From Pyrinomonadaceae bacterium (lineage in GTDB: Bacteria; Acidobacteriota; Blastocatellia; Pyrinomonadales; Pyrinomonadaceae): a stretch of 64,000 bases of DNA. The translations under genes and the position numbers were made by a program. The DNA lies in the NCBI GenBank assembly GCA_014380365.1, contig JACMJZ010000024.1, positions 228,403-292,402 of the forward strand. Reading direction: 5' to 3'. The notes under the pieces are model-generated. The model ran no database searches and was not told the DNA's origin. It was given only the letters and a program-made list of their open reading frames with translations. Positions 18,297 through 27,370 of this stretch are shown here, piece after piece. Positions within the stretch are counted from its first letter, which is position 1. The number at the start of each line of letters is the position of its first letter.

Positions 18297-20857
18297 TGCT
18301 GGGAGCCCTAACCCTCGTCACAATCCGGCAATGGCGCTTGCACAAACTTCGGCTGGTGCTGACCTTGTCCGGCATCGCGCTCGGTGTTGCCGTTTTCTTC
18401 GCCGTGCGCACGGCCAACACTACCCTGGTGAGTTCGCTGGCGACGACAGTTGAGAAGCTGGCGGGCCAGGCCACTCTCCAGGTCTCCGCGGGTGAAGCCA
18501 GCTTTCCCCAGGAGGTGCTCCGCTCGGTACGCAACACGCCCGGCGTAAAGCTGGCGGAGCCGGTTGTCGAAAGGGTCGTGCAGACCGCTTTACCGGACGC
18601 CGGCAATATTCTGGTCCTGGGGGTGGACACGGCCAGTGACTTGAAGCTTTACGAAGGCGAACTTGACGAGGCCGGTCTTGAAATCAGCAACCCTCTGGCT
18701 TTTAGTGAACGGCCCGATTCCATTGCCATCTCGCGCCCTTTTTCGGAACGCTACGGACTCAAGGAAGGCGATCGTGTTCCAATCCATACTCAACGAGGAC
18801 GGCAGGATTTCACGGTGCGCGGTTTCTTTAAGACTACAGGCGCCAGCGTGGTGTTCGGCGGCAACCTTGTCTTGATGGACATTTATGCCGCGCAGGCAGC
18901 GTTCGATCGCGTTGACCGGCTCGACCGCATAGACATCATGACTGATCCAGCCAGGAGCGTTGACGCGGTCGAGCAGGACCTGCGCTCGCGACTCCCCGCG
19001 GGTCTGGAGGTTGCGCGGCCGGACCGTCGCGGGCAAGACCTTGAGAAAGCCGTCTCGGCGTTGCGGCTGGGCCTTTTCATGATGAGTCTGCTGACTTTGA
19101 CGGTCGGCGTTTTTATTATTTTCAACTCGCTGAGCGTGAGCGTGAATCAACGCTGGAAAGAGATCGGCGTTCTACGCGCCATTGGCGTGGAAGCTTCTCG
19201 GGTCCAGCAGATGTTCCTGTTCGAAGCTGCGTTGATGGGATTGGTCGGCTCGGCAGTAGGAGTGGGCGTTGGTTATGCCCTGGCCGGCGGCGCGACGAGA
19301 ATCATGGGGTCGGTGCTGGATTCGATGTACGGTCTGGTTTCTACGCCAGAACGACCTGCCTTTCATTGGGACTACGCGATAACCGCTTTCGTCATCGGGG
19401 TCTCCGCTTCCCTGCTTGCCGGATGGCTGCCTGCACGGGCGGCTTCGCGTCTCGACCCCGTGATGGCCTTACACAATATTGAGGTGCAGCGACGGGAAGC
19501 GGTACTCGGGTGGTCGCGCTTTCTCCTCGGCCTGTTGTTGATTCTCGTGGGACTGGCATGCACATTCTTCTCCCCGCGCGGCGTGGGCCTGATGGTTCAC
19601 TTCACTTACTCCATCATGGTGCAGTTCGGCCTGGTTCTGCTGTTGCCGAAACTCGTGGTTTGGGGCTCACGCTTCCTGCGTCCAGCCATGGGCCGACTTT
19701 TCGGTGCCGAGGGCCTCATCGCGGTGGACGCGGCGGTGCGCATGCCGCGACGCACCTCGGCGACGGTAGGAGCATTGATGCTCGGACTATCGTTTGTATT
19801 CTCCGTCGGCGCTTTTATTCACAGTCACAAAGCCGCGCTCAACCGGATGCTTGACCGATGCGTCAACGCAGACTTGATGATCGCCACCTCTGACCAACTG
19901 CGTTCGCGCACTTATCACTTCAGCGCGGAGCAGGAACAGCGCGTTACCTCGCTGCCCGGCGTGAAACACAGTGACGGCTTACGCCTGACGGGAGTAGCTC
20001 AAGGAGCTGACGATCTGATCGTCATCGCCCGCAACATGGATGTATGGTTCAGCAATTCGCCCGGGCTGCTCGATGAAGGCGACGAGCGGAAGGCACACCA
20101 GCTCGCGATGCGCGGTGAAGGTTTTGTGATCTCGCAAAATCAGTCGGTGCGCAGCGGGGTTGGCCTGGGCGATCAGCTGCGCCTGGAGACTCCGGCAGGG
20201 CCGCTCGTCCGGCCCGTGGTTGGTATCCTCGAATTTTACTATGTGGAAAAAGGTACGGTCTTCATGGACCGTGAACTCTACAAGAAGTTTTGGGGAGATA
20301 ACTCGGTGGACCTGATCCTGCTCAACCTGGAGACTGGCGTTGATCGCTCCGCGTTCAAGGCGGAGATAAACCGGGCCATGGCAGGCGAGCAGCGGGCTTT
20401 CATCTACACGAGCGAGGAATACAAGCAGTGGACCGCGCGGCTCACCGATCAGTTCTTCACGCTGACCTACCTGGAGATGCTAATCGCCAGCTTTGTGGCC
20501 GCGATGGGTCTGATCAACATGCTGGTTATCTCGGTTTCAGAGCGGCAGCGCGAATTGGGTATTTTGCGTGCCCTGGGCGGCTTGCGCAGCCAGGTGCGGA
20601 AAATCGTTTTGCTTGAGGCGGCCTCAATCTCGCTCGTCGGCTTCGCCACCGGCGTGTTGGCTGGTCTCTTCAATGCTTACTTTTTGATTCACACCACGGC
20701 GAGGATCATCGCCGGTTTCAACGTGCGTTTCCAATTTCCCTTAACGGTGGTGCTGGTGACATTACCAGTCGTGCTCCTGGTGGCGCTCGCTGCCGCATGG
20801 TGGACGGCCCAGCGAGCGCTGCGACTGCCGGTGGTTGAGGCCATCGGGTACGAGTGA
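18293..20857 (+). CDS. FtsX-type ABC transporter permease
   Basis: 854 residues starting at GTG 18293 (an ATG follows at 18296). The layout is that of the large two-module FtsX/MacB permeases: a first TM helix (~17-37), a periplasmic MacB_PCD-like domain to ~260, three TM helices with the FtsX signature (SLLTLTVGVFIIFNSL, NQRWKEIGVLRAIGVE), a central pair of TM helices (~400-460), a second periplasmic domain (~500-710) and a last TM trio with SERQRELGILRALGG. Together with the ATPase and the LolA-like lipoprotein it should form a lipoprotein- or lipid-extracting exporter. The stop lies four bases from that of the convergent methyltransferase. Confidence 0.92.
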   Translation: MMLGALTLVTIRQWRLHKLRLVLTLSGIALGVAVFFAVRTANTTLVSSLATTVEKLAGQATLQVSAGEASFPQEVLRSVRNTPGVKLAEPVVERVVQTALPDAGNILVLGVDTASDLKLYEGELDEAGLEISNPLAFSERPDSIAISRPFSERYGLKEGDRVPIHTQRGRQDFTVRGFFKTTGASVVFGGNLVLMDIYAAQAAFDRVDRLDRIDIMTDPARSVDAVEQDLRSRLPAGLEVARPDRRGQDLEKAVSALRLGLFMMSLLTLTVGVFIIFNSLSVSVNQRWKEIGVLRAIGVEASRVQQMFLFEAALMGLVGSAVGVGVGYALAGGATRIMGSVLDSMYGLVSTPERPAFHWDYAITAFVIGVSASLLAGWLPARAASRLDPVMALHNIEVQRREAVLGWSRFLLGLLLILVGLACTFFSPRGVGLMVHFTYSIMVQFGLVLLLPKLVVWGSRFLRPAMGRLFGAEGLIAVDAAVRMPRRTSATVGALMLGLSFVFSVGAFIHSHKAALNRMLDRCVNADLMIATSDQLRSRTYHFSAEQEQRVTSLPGVKHSDGLRLTGVAQGADDLIVIARNMDVWFSNSPGLLDEGDERKAHQLAMRGEGFVISQNQSVRSGVGLGDQLRLETPAGPLVRPVVGILEFYYVEKGTVFMDRELYKKFWGDNSVDLILLNLETGVDRSAFKAEINRAMAGEQRAFIYTSEEYKQWTARLTDQFFTLTYLEMLIASFVAAMGLINMLVISVSERQRELGILRALGGLRSQVRKIVLLEAASISLVGFATGVLAGLFNAYFLIHTTARIIAGFNVRFQFPLTVVLVTLPVVLLVALAAAWWTAQRALRLPVVEAIGYE

Positions 20858-20861
20858 CCTG

Positions 20862-21749
20862 CTAGCGCTTTTCAGAGATCATAAGTCCGTAGCGGAAAGC
20901 GCCAGACTTGAATCCATTCTTCATGGCTTTAAACGATCTTAGAAACGCGACCAACTCCTTGCTGTGTTGGTAGGCGAGTCGCCAGAGTGCTCTATCGCTG
21001 GCAGCTTCGATGCAGACATCCCAGGTGTGCGCCACGTTCGTGCTGATGTCCTCGTAATAACGCATTCGCAGATTATTGCGGTCCAGATGTTCTTTATATT
21101 CCGACAAGCTGGGAAGTTGTACCAGCATTCCTTCTTCAATAGGGTGGATATACTTCTTCTCGTCGCCGGGACTCAGGGCGTCATCTCGCAGCCAGGCAGC
21201 CTCGCAGATGATTCCCCCCTTCACTAACAATTTCGACGCACGTTTGAAGAACTCCGCACGCTTGCTGAGGTGGGATATTACCTCGACGGCCCAAATCACG
21301 TCGAAGCTGCCAGTCACTGTTAAATCGTTAGCGTCGTTAAGCAGGAATGTCGGTTGTTGTTTGAGCTGCCGGGCCGCGTCCTTTGCCATCTGCACCTGAA
21401 CCGGGCTTATTGTTATGCCCGTTACTTTGCAGTCCATGTTCTGGGCCAGCCAAATCGACGTACCGCCAATGCCACATCCCACGTCAAGAACGCGCGATCC
21501 CATTGGGAAATTCGCGCGCTGAACGAGTAGCTTTATCAGTTGTTCGGCGGCGTCGGCTTTTGATTCTTTTCCGGTCTCGTAGAAACCATGGTGCAGATGA
21601 GGCCCCCAGAGGTCTTTGTAATACGGGGACGCGAAATCATAGTGCTCCTGGATTTTTGTGGTGACATTGTATGACACAGGTTTGGTTTCTCTTTCGGATG
21701 ACTGGACCGGGAAGGATTCTCGACCGCGAACATTTTGATTAGAGTTCAC
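20862..21749 (-). CDS. SAM-dependent methyltransferase, tocopherol/ubiquinone-methylase-like
   Basis: 295 residues. Class I methyltransferase fold with the SAM-binding motif I VLDVGCGIGGTSIWLA, an acidic post-motif region and motif II/III around SFDVIWAVEVISHL and LLVKGGIICEAAW. The N-terminal segment YYKDLWGPHLHHGFYE resembles gamma-tocopherol C-methyltransferases and related quinone or terpenoid methylases, so a small hydrophobic acceptor is likely, but the substrate is inferred only. The first ~25 residues are polar and may be untranslated; a later start is possible. The gene stands alone, convergent with the FtsX permease. Confidence 0.85.
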   Translation of the reverse strand: MNSNQNVRGRESFPVQSSERETKPVSYNVTTKIQEHYDFASPYYKDLWGPHLHHGFYETGKESKADAAEQLIKLLVQRANFPMGSRVLDVGCGIGGTSIWLAQNMDCKVTGITISPVQVQMAKDAARQLKQQPTFLLNDANDLTVTGSFDVIWAVEVISHLSKRAEFFKRASKLLVKGGIICEAAWLRDDALSPGDEKKYIHPIEEGMLVQLPSLSEYKEHLDRNNLRMRYYEDISTNVAHTWDVCIEAASDRALWRLAYQHSKELVAFLRSFKAMKNGFKSGAFRYGLMISEKR

Positions 21750-22043
21750 TGAACGGAACGGATGCTACCATTCGTGACGGCTTTCGTCGCCTGTTTTCTC
21801 CTTTTCTGCCGCAGGCATGGAACGGGTAACTTCTAGTCGCGCGGCCGCGATGCGGGGCACTAGCCCGATCGTTAGGGAGGGCTCATGCCCGGAGTTAACA
21901 AGTCACTTTTGCCCCACTACCGGAAGCAGCCACGCGAGAAAGTTGTATCCGGTGAGGCGGCAAAGTATATTGATGCTGCCTCGCAGCACCATTAATCTGA
22001 CTCTCGGCTCAGTTAGCGAACCTCTTGAGAATGGAGACGAACC

Positions 22044-22370
22044 ATGACGAACGGCCCCGGCAACCTTGAAGGTCAACTACATGAATATTCAGCGCAGTTG
22101 AAGAGTCTTAAGTCCTACCTAAAGGAACTCAGCGACACGTGTGCCCACTGCGGCACCGACCGCGCGCTCTTCGAACGCGACTTGCTCGAAGCCGAGCACA
22201 ATGTGCAGTACTACGAAGGTGAGATAGCGCGCTTGAAGGAAGAGATTGAAGGATCGAACGTCGTGAAGCCTGGGAGTTTGGCAAAGCCCGGGCTACTCTC
22301 TTTGGTGTTAACGCCAATTAGTTTTCTCGCGGGCGCGCTGCTCGGCTCCAAGCTGAAGTCTCGGAAGTAA
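22044..22370 (+). CDS. small coiled-coil protein with C-terminal membrane segment
   Basis: 108 residues, unrecognised. Residues ~8-75 are charged and heptad-like (a probable coiled coil), interrupted by a CAHC pair (Cys33-x2-Cys36) that could bind metal or form a disulfide. Residues ~82-103 are hydrophobic and end LLGSKLKSRK, as in a tail-anchored inner-membrane protein. GGAGACGAACC precedes the ATG, a fair RBS. The ~290 bases upstream, back to the methyltransferase gene, hold no convincing gene. Confidence 0.6.
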   Translation: MTNGPGNLEGQLHEYSAQLKSLKSYLKELSDTCAHCGTDRALFERDLLEAEHNVQYYEGEIARLKEEIEGSNVVKPGSLAKPGLLSLVLTPISFLAGALLGSKLKSRK

Positions 22371-22444
22371 AACCTTGAAGCCGGCGTTGAAGCGTTCCAT
22401 CAAGCCTTGAGCACGGAGATCATCAGCCATCTGAGGAGTCACGT

Positions 22445-22903
22445 ATGAACGACGGTGAAGTACCAGAATCCCCAACTCAACCAGTCGAATCTTCTTCCTT
22501 GATTCGTCGCATCGGTATCTACGCCGTCGTGCTACTGATCGTCTTTCTGGTCGGCTTCGTCCCAATGTGGATCAAAGCTCGTAGCTCAAGAATTGCTTTG
22601 GCCGGGGTGGAACAAAAACTGAGCCTCGCGCAGATGCAGAATAGTCTTGCCAGTTCTGTAATCGACGCCCGGCGGGGCGACTACGAACCTGCGCGCCAGG
22701 CCGCGAGCCAGTTCTTTACGTCGTTACTCGCGGAAGTGAACAAGGGCGACGATTCGGCTCTTAACGCGGCCCAGCGCGCGGCAGTGCAGCCGCTGTTTAC
22801 CCAACGCGATGAGATCATTACTCTGCTCGCGCGAAGTGACCCCGCTGCTGCCGATCGCCTGTCAGACCTGTTTGCCTCCTATCGAAAGATCGTGAGTAGC
22901 TGA
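22445..22903 (+). CDS. single-pass membrane protein of unknown function
   Basis: 152 residues. A polar N-terminus, one clear transmembrane helix (~23-45, GIYAVVLLIVFLVGFVPMW), then a helical domain rich in Ala, Arg and Gln (EQKLSLAQMQNSLASSVIDARRG) that suggests a small helical-bundle domain outside the cytoplasm. TGAGGAGTCACGT gives a good RBS. No family recognised. It follows the small coiled-coil protein by 74 bases and precedes a methyltransferase by 17, so the three may be cotranscribed. Confidence 0.65.
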   Translation: MNDGEVPESPTQPVESSSLIRRIGIYAVVLLIVFLVGFVPMWIKARSSRIALAGVEQKLSLAQMQNSLASSVIDARRGDYEPARQAASQFFTSLLAEVNKGDDSALNAAQRAAVQPLFTQRDEIITLLARSDPAAADRLSDLFASYRKIVSS

Positions 22904-22920
22904 GGTGGGTCTCGCGAGTA

Positions 22921-23535
22921 ATGCCTATTGTGAATCCGCAAGAGTTGTTTGGCGACATTGATATCTACCTCCTTGACCAGCTGCTAAAAGGTCGCCTCAA
23001 TCCTCAAATGCTACTGCTCGACGCTGGCTGTGGAGGCGGTCGCAATCTCACTTATTTCTTAAAGTCTGGATACGAAGTCTACGGAGTTGATCAGTCAAAC
23101 GCGTCGATTGCCCACGTGCGCGCGCTGGCCGCGAGACTCGCTCCGCAGCTGCCGGCGGATAACTTCCGAGTTGAAGCAGTTGAGAAGATGTCCTTCGCTG
23201 ACGCGACTTTCGACGCCGTGATTAGCAGCGCGGTGCTCCACTTTGCCAGCGACGAAAGCCACTGGCAAACTATGGTGACGGAGATGTGGCGCGTGTTGCG
23301 GCCGGGAGGGATATTCTTCGCCCGGCTGGCCTCCACGGTCGGCATTGAGGACCAGGTAAAGCAGATCGAAGACCGGCGCTATCACCTTCCTGATGGCAGC
23401 GACCGTTTGCTTGTTGATGAGCAGATGTTATCGAAAACATCGGCCGCGCTAGGCGGGGAATTGCTGGATCCGTTTAAGACAGTAGTCGTCCACGGTATGC
23501 GTTCGATGTCGAATTGGTGCCTGCGGAAAAGTTAA
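22921..23535 (+). CDS. class I SAM-dependent methyltransferase
   Basis: 204 residues with the Methyltransf_11/25 pattern: motif I LLDAGCGGGRNLTYFL, acidic residue in VYGVDQSN, ADATFDAVISSAVLHF, and LRPGGIFFARL. GAGGTGGG upstream supports the ATG at 22921. The fold is that of small cytoplasmic methylases such as TehB-like or UbiE-like enzymes; the substrate cannot be read. It is followed by a family A palindrome. Confidence 0.85.
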   Translation: MPIVNPQELFGDIDIYLLDQLLKGRLNPQMLLLDAGCGGGRNLTYFLKSGYEVYGVDQSNASIAHVRALAARLAPQLPADNFRVEAVEKMSFADATFDAVISSAVLHFASDESHWQTMVTEMWRVLRPGGIFFARLASTVGIEDQVKQIEDRRYHLPDGSDRLLVDEQMLSKTSAALGGELLDPFKTVVVHGMRSMSNWCLRKS

Positions 23536-23540
23536 GAAGG

Positions 23541-23606
23541 AGTTTAGAGTCCAAGCTTTAGCTTGTGCTTTCCGAAGTCGGCAACCTGAAGGTTGAACTC
23601 TAAACT
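23541..23606. repeat. GTTTAGAGT palindrome, family A copy 2
   Basis: AGTTTAGAGTCCAAGC at the left is inverted as GGTTGAACTCTAAACT at the right, with inner CTTTAGCTTG and AACCTGAAGGTT. It lies directly after the methyltransferase stop and could serve as a transcription end or mRNA-protecting hairpin. Confidence 0.85.
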
Positions 23607-23641
23607 ACTTGAGCGTCTGTTGGGTTGTCCGCAATACCGTC

Positions 23642-24022
23642 ATGAGAGCAAAGCGTTTTCCAGCCAACATTCTGACCGCGATCCGCCAGGATAAGATACT
23701 GGGAATCCGCGCCGGCACGGAGCCGCACCGGATAATCGGCATCTGGGCCGTGGTGGTCGAAGGCCGTGTGTTCGTGCGTTCGTGGAGTTTGAAGCCACGA
23801 AGCTGGTATCGAACATTCATCGAGGAACCCTCCGGCGTTATTCAAGTGGGCAACCGCAAGATACGCATACGCGCTGTGCAGACGCGGAGCGAACGGTTGA
23901 AGGATGCGGTAAGCGAGGCCTATCGGGAGAAATACAACACTCCCGGGTCAATCAAGTTTGTCCGGGACATGTCGCGCGCGAAGTCGAGGAACACGACCAC
24001 TGAGCTCGTGCCGCTAAACTAG
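23642..24022 (+). CDS. DUF2255 family protein
   Basis: 126 residues from the ATG at 23642 (an earlier in-frame ATG at 23609 lies at the edge of the palindrome and adds an unlikely N-terminus). The pattern WAVVVEGRVFVRSW, then SWYRTFIEEPSG, RIRAVQTRSERLKDAVSEAYREKY and a C-terminal TTELVPL matches DUF2255, small F420/FMN-split-barrel-like proteins of unknown role. Alone, between a palindrome and the isomerase gene. Confidence 0.75.
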   Translation: MRAKRFPANILTAIRQDKILGIRAGTEPHRIIGIWAVVVEGRVFVRSWSLKPRSWYRTFIEEPSGVIQVGNRKIRIRAVQTRSERLKDAVSEAYREKYNTPGSIKFVRDMSRAKSRNTTTELVPLN

Positions 24023-24055
24023 TTCGCTGAGTATTCATTCCAAAGGAGACTATTT

Positions 24056-24637
24056 TTGAAGCACTTCATAGCTTGCATTGCGGCGATGCTGTTGAGCACA
24101 ACCTGTCTCACTGACGTGGCGCTGGGTAAGAAATGTGACACTGGCGTCCCGCCCGTGAATCACGCGCAGGATGCGCGTGCCATCACTAAAGGCGGAAACG
24201 AACGGATTACTACCAGAATGAGGAAACGAATTAGGCGACGCTGCCGGAGGGTTGTCATTGCGCCGCCCAAAGGAGCCGCAATTACAACTCCGACAGGGCT
24301 CACTTACATCGTTACGCGCCGTACCCAGGAGCGACAACCGCAGTCCGGCGAAACGGTGCTGGTTAATTACACCGGCCTACTTTCCAGCGGAGTGAAATTC
24401 GATAGCTCGCTCGACCGAGGGCAACCTTTTGACTTCCCGCTTGGTAAGGGCCGAGTGATTAAAGGGTGGGACGAAGGCATTGCGAAACTTCGAGTGGGCG
24501 AGCAGGCAACGCTGATCATTCCGCCCCAGCTCGGCTATGGCGAGCGCGGCGCGGGTGGCGTAATCCCACCCAATGCCACACTCATCTTTCTCGTCGAATT
24601 GGTTGGCATCAAGGAAACACCCAAAACCACTCCGTAA
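24056..24637 (+). CDS. FKBP-type peptidyl-prolyl cis-trans isomerase, exported
   Basis: 193 residues from the TTG at 24056; GGAG is placed upstream and a signal peptide (to about residue 24, DVALGKK) begins there. The C-terminal ~105 residues are an FKBP domain: VLVNYTGLLSSGVKFDSS, PFDFPLGKGRVIKGWDEGI, LIIPPQLGYGERG and IPPNATLIFLVEL, with the active-site Tyr, Phe, Asp, Trp and Tyr in place. It should assist folding of exported proteins. Residues 28-43, between signal peptide and domain, are coded by two palindromic DNA hairpins (24137-24184), the same type found in intergenic space at 59197-59215. An Arg-rich patch (RMRKRIRRRCRR) follows. Confidence 0.92.
   Translation: MKHFIACIAAMLLSTTCLTDVALGKKCDTGVPPVNHAQDARAITKGGNERITTRMRKRIRRRCRRVVIAPPKGAAITTPTGLTYIVTRRTQERQPQSGETVLVNYTGLLSSGVKFDSSLDRGQPFDFPLGKGRVIKGWDEGIAKLRVGEQATLIIPPQLGYGERGAGGVIPPNATLIFLVELVGIKETPKTTP
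24137..24184. repeat. double hairpin repeat inside FKBP gene
   Basis: 24139-24157 is a hairpin whose complement matches CACGGGCGGGACGCCCGTG at 59197-59215 in 18 of 19 bases. 24161-24179 is a second perfect hairpin, CACGCGCA-GGA-TGCGCGTG. They are read in frame as a 16-residue linker. Confidence 0.85.
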
Positions 24638-24805
24638 CAAAGAGTGGCAGGCAGTATGTTGTTAGTGACCAGTCGCACGGTAAGATGAGGTATGTGGTTT
24701 TCGTGCTGCAGTGACGCGCGGGGGGCCAACCCTCACTGCGTTACAAAGCACCGGGCCAATTAACGCACTCCCTTCCCAAACACCTGAAGAAAGAGGTACT
24801 GACTC

Positions 24806-25303
24806 ATGAAATCCAAAACGTTAGCCTTATTGATGGTCGTTTTCACATTTTTGCTGAGCTTGCCAACGGCGATGGCGCAACAAGTAAGCGTTTCGAGCGA
24901 CTGGTCGGTCGTAACCGCAATATCTCCGGGGGAAAAGGTGAGTATCGAGCTCAAAGATGGGAAGAAGATAAAAGGCAGGCTCCGCACTGTTTCCGATTCA
25001 ATGGTGACACTGGATCGGGGAAGTAAGACGAGCGATCACAGCAGGGATTCAATTTCGAAGGTGTACCGAATGAGTGGCTCCGCCGGGAAATCGGTTGGGA
25101 AAGCGGCGGCGATTGGAGCGGGCATAGGCGGCGGCATTGGCGTTGGCCTGGGCGTCGCGTCAGGCGGATACGAGGACCTGAGTCGAGGTGAGGTCGCCGC
25201 TATCGCAGGCGGGGTTCTGGGGGTCATCGGCGCTGGAATCGGCGCGATTGTCGGAGGCCTTGGAAGCAAGGAAAAGAGAGTGCTCGTTTACCAGAGCAAC
25301 TAA
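24806..25303 (+). CDS. exported glycine-zipper protein
   Basis: 165 residues. Signal peptide to MAQQ (~25), a small beta domain (ISPGEKVSIELKDGKKIKGRLRTVSDSMVTL) resembling Sm/SH3-like folds, then a Gly/Ala/Ile-rich C-terminal half with GxxxG patterns (IGAGIGGGIGVGLGVASGG, AGGVLGVIGAGIGAIVGG), i.e. a glycine-zipper pair of membrane helices. GAAAGAGG lies upstream of the ATG. Function unknown; glycine-zipper proteins of this size often sit in the outer membrane. Confidence 0.7.
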   Translation: MKSKTLALLMVVFTFLLSLPTAMAQQVSVSSDWSVVTAISPGEKVSIELKDGKKIKGRLRTVSDSMVTLDRGSKTSDHSRDSISKVYRMSGSAGKSVGKAAAIGAGIGGGIGVGLGVASGGYEDLSRGEVAAIAGGVLGVIGAGIGAIVGGLGSKEKRVLVYQSN

Positions 25304-25323
25304 CTGTCGAGGATAATTTATTC

Positions 25324-27348
25324 ATGACCAGAGAATTGGTTTGCCGCCAGATGTGCATTCCACCAACATCAACCCGCAGGTTTCGAACGTGGCCGGCGCG
25401 GGAACTTCGCTCGTTGCTGTTGTTACTCGTTTCGACCGGGCTTCTTGCAATGCTGCCGCCACCGTTAGTCGCCCAGAAACCGACAACGCTTCCAAACGAG
25501 ACTCCGGAAAAGTTTGTACCCACAAACTACGGCTTCGAGTATGTGAAGCGTAGCGAATGGATTCTGATGCGCGACGGAGTGAGGCTGCACACAGTCATCA
25601 TCGTGCCGAGTACCGCGAAGACGACAAAGGCCCCCATTCTCCTAACGCGCACGCCTTACAACGCCGCCGGGCTCACTGGCTACTCCGAAAGTTCCCACCT
25701 GGGTCCAATCATCAGCGGATACGACAACACTACGGACGTGATCGTCGAGGGTGGGTACATCCGCGTAGTTCAGGACATTCGTGGAAAGTATGGCTCGGAG
25801 GGCGAGTACGTAATGAATCGCCCGCTGCGGGGTCCACAGAATCCGACGACCGTCGACCACGCTACCGACACCTACGACACGATTGCCTGGTTAATCAAAA
25901 ATATTCCGGAAACCAACGGCAAGGTCGGCATTCTCGGTATTTCCTATGACGGATTTCTGCCCTTGATGGCGCTCGTCAATCCGCACCCGGCACTCAAAGT
26001 TTCGGTTCCCATGAATCCAATGGTCGACGGCTGGATGGGGGACGACTGGTTTCACAACGGCGCCTTCCGTCAACAAGGGATGAGCTACATCTACGACCAG
26101 GAAGCGACCCGCGGCAACGAGGTCAGATGGTGGACCAGCCATTTCGACGACTATGACATGTTTATGCAGGCGGGTTCGGCCGGCGAACTGGGCCGTCGTC
26201 GTGGGCTCGAACAAGTAGGCTTCTGGCGCAAGTTGCTGGAGCATCCTGCTTACGACGCTTACTGGCGAGATCAGGCGGTGGACAAGATTCTGGCGGCGCA
26301 ACCGTTGAAGGTCCCTGTTATGCTGGTTCATAGCCTCTGGGACCAGGAGGACATCTACGGCGACATCGCCGTCTACAAGGCGATCGAACCTAAAGACACA
26401 AACAACGACAAGGTGTTTCTGGTGATGGGACCCTGGTATCACGGGCAGATGATCAAGGACGGCTCGGCACTCGGGGCGGTGAAGTTCAACAGTGATACCG
26501 CACTGACTTTCCGGCGCGACATCCTGCGTCCATTTTTGGATCATTACCTGAAGGACGGTGCACCCAAAGCAGATGTCGCCCCCGTGGTGGCCTTTGAAAC
26601 CGGGACTAACACCTGGCACCGCCTATCGTCGTGGCCGGCGGGCTGCCCGAGCGGCTGCACGGTGAAACCGACTCCGCTCTATCTCGCCGACGGCTTGAAG
26701 GCCGGCTTCGCGGCGCCGAAAGCCGGTGACGCGGCGTTTGAGGAGTATATTTCAGATCCCGCTAAGCCAGTTCCCTATCGCGCGCGACCGATCGATAGCC
26801 CCAGTTGGTCCAGGTGGTTGGTCGACGATCAGCGCGAAGCGTCCGGTCGACCGGATGTTGTCGCGTTTGTTTCCGAAACTCTTAACGCACCTGTAAAGAT
26901 CAGCGGCGAACCGATCGCGAATCTGATCGCGTCAACCAGCGGCACGGATTCCGACTGGGTCGTAAAGCTCATCGACGTGTATCCCGACGAAGTTGCAGGT
27001 CAGTCGAACATGGGTGGCTATCAACTGATGATCTCGGCCGACATTTTCCGCGGCCGTTATCGCGAGAGTTTTGAGACGGCAAAGCCGCTCGCGCCCAACA
27101 CACCTCTTCGGTATCGCTTCGCTTTGCCTACCGCTAATCATGTGTTCCTGCCGGGGCACCGGATCATGGTGCAGATCCAGTCGAGCTGGTTTCCACTCTA
27201 TGACCGGAATCCGCAGACTTTCGTGCCCAATATTTTTTGGGCCAAGCCCGGAGATTACCGCAAGGCCCTGCAGCGGATCTACCACGCGCCGGGCGACAAT
27301 TTACGGCAGGCGAGCTTCATCGAACTTCCGCTGGTTACGAGGCGCTGA
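25324..27348 (+). CDS. CocE/NonD-type hydrolase (S15 X-Pro dipeptidyl-peptidase family), exported
   Basis: 674 residues. A signal-anchor near 28-50 precedes the mature part. The alpha/beta-hydrolase domain has VVQDIRGKYGSEGEY, the nucleophile elbow GISYDGF, an acid in SLWDQED and a His in MGPWYHGQ. The C-terminal ~230 residues form the beta-jelly-roll seen in cocaine esterase, glutaryl-acylase and alpha-amino-acid ester hydrolase. It should hydrolyse esters or amides of acyl/aminoacyl compounds in the periplasm. GTCGAGGA precedes the ATG. The next gene begins 22 bases after its stop. Confidence 0.92.
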   Translation: MTRELVCRQMCIPPTSTRRFRTWPARELRSLLLLLVSTGLLAMLPPPLVAQKPTTLPNETPEKFVPTNYGFEYVKRSEWILMRDGVRLHTVIIVPSTAKTTKAPILLTRTPYNAAGLTGYSESSHLGPIISGYDNTTDVIVEGGYIRVVQDIRGKYGSEGEYVMNRPLRGPQNPTTVDHATDTYDTIAWLIKNIPETNGKVGILGISYDGFLPLMALVNPHPALKVSVPMNPMVDGWMGDDWFHNGAFRQQGMSYIYDQEATRGNEVRWWTSHFDDYDMFMQAGSAGELGRRRGLEQVGFWRKLLEHPAYDAYWRDQAVDKILAAQPLKVPVMLVHSLWDQEDIYGDIAVYKAIEPKDTNNDKVFLVMGPWYHGQMIKDGSALGAVKFNSDTALTFRRDILRPFLDHYLKDGAPKADVAPVVAFETGTNTWHRLSSWPAGCPSGCTVKPTPLYLADGLKAGFAAPKAGDAAFEEYISDPAKPVPYRARPIDSPSWSRWLVDDQREASGRPDVVAFVSETLNAPVKISGEPIANLIASTSGTDSDWVVKLIDVYPDEVAGQSNMGGYQLMISADIFRGRYRESFETAKPLAPNTPLRYRFALPTANHVFLPGHRIMVQIQSSWFPLYDRNPQTFVPNIFWAKPGDYRKALQRIYHAPGDNLRQASFIELPLVTRR

Positions 27349-27370
27349 AACAGAAAAAGGTGAGTTAAGA

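Noticed and set aside
17857..18630. 257-codon open frame on the minus strand
   Set aside because: Spans antisense over two clear transporter genes; Arg/Ser-rich, shadow composition.
21817..22047. 76-codon open frame before the coiled-coil gene
   Set aside because: Composition is not protein-like (Arg/Ser/Pro mix), and it overlaps the start of the better-supported gene.
25891..26619. 242-codon open frame on the minus strand
   Set aside because: Antisense to the S15-type hydrolase, whose motifs are all intact in the other frame.
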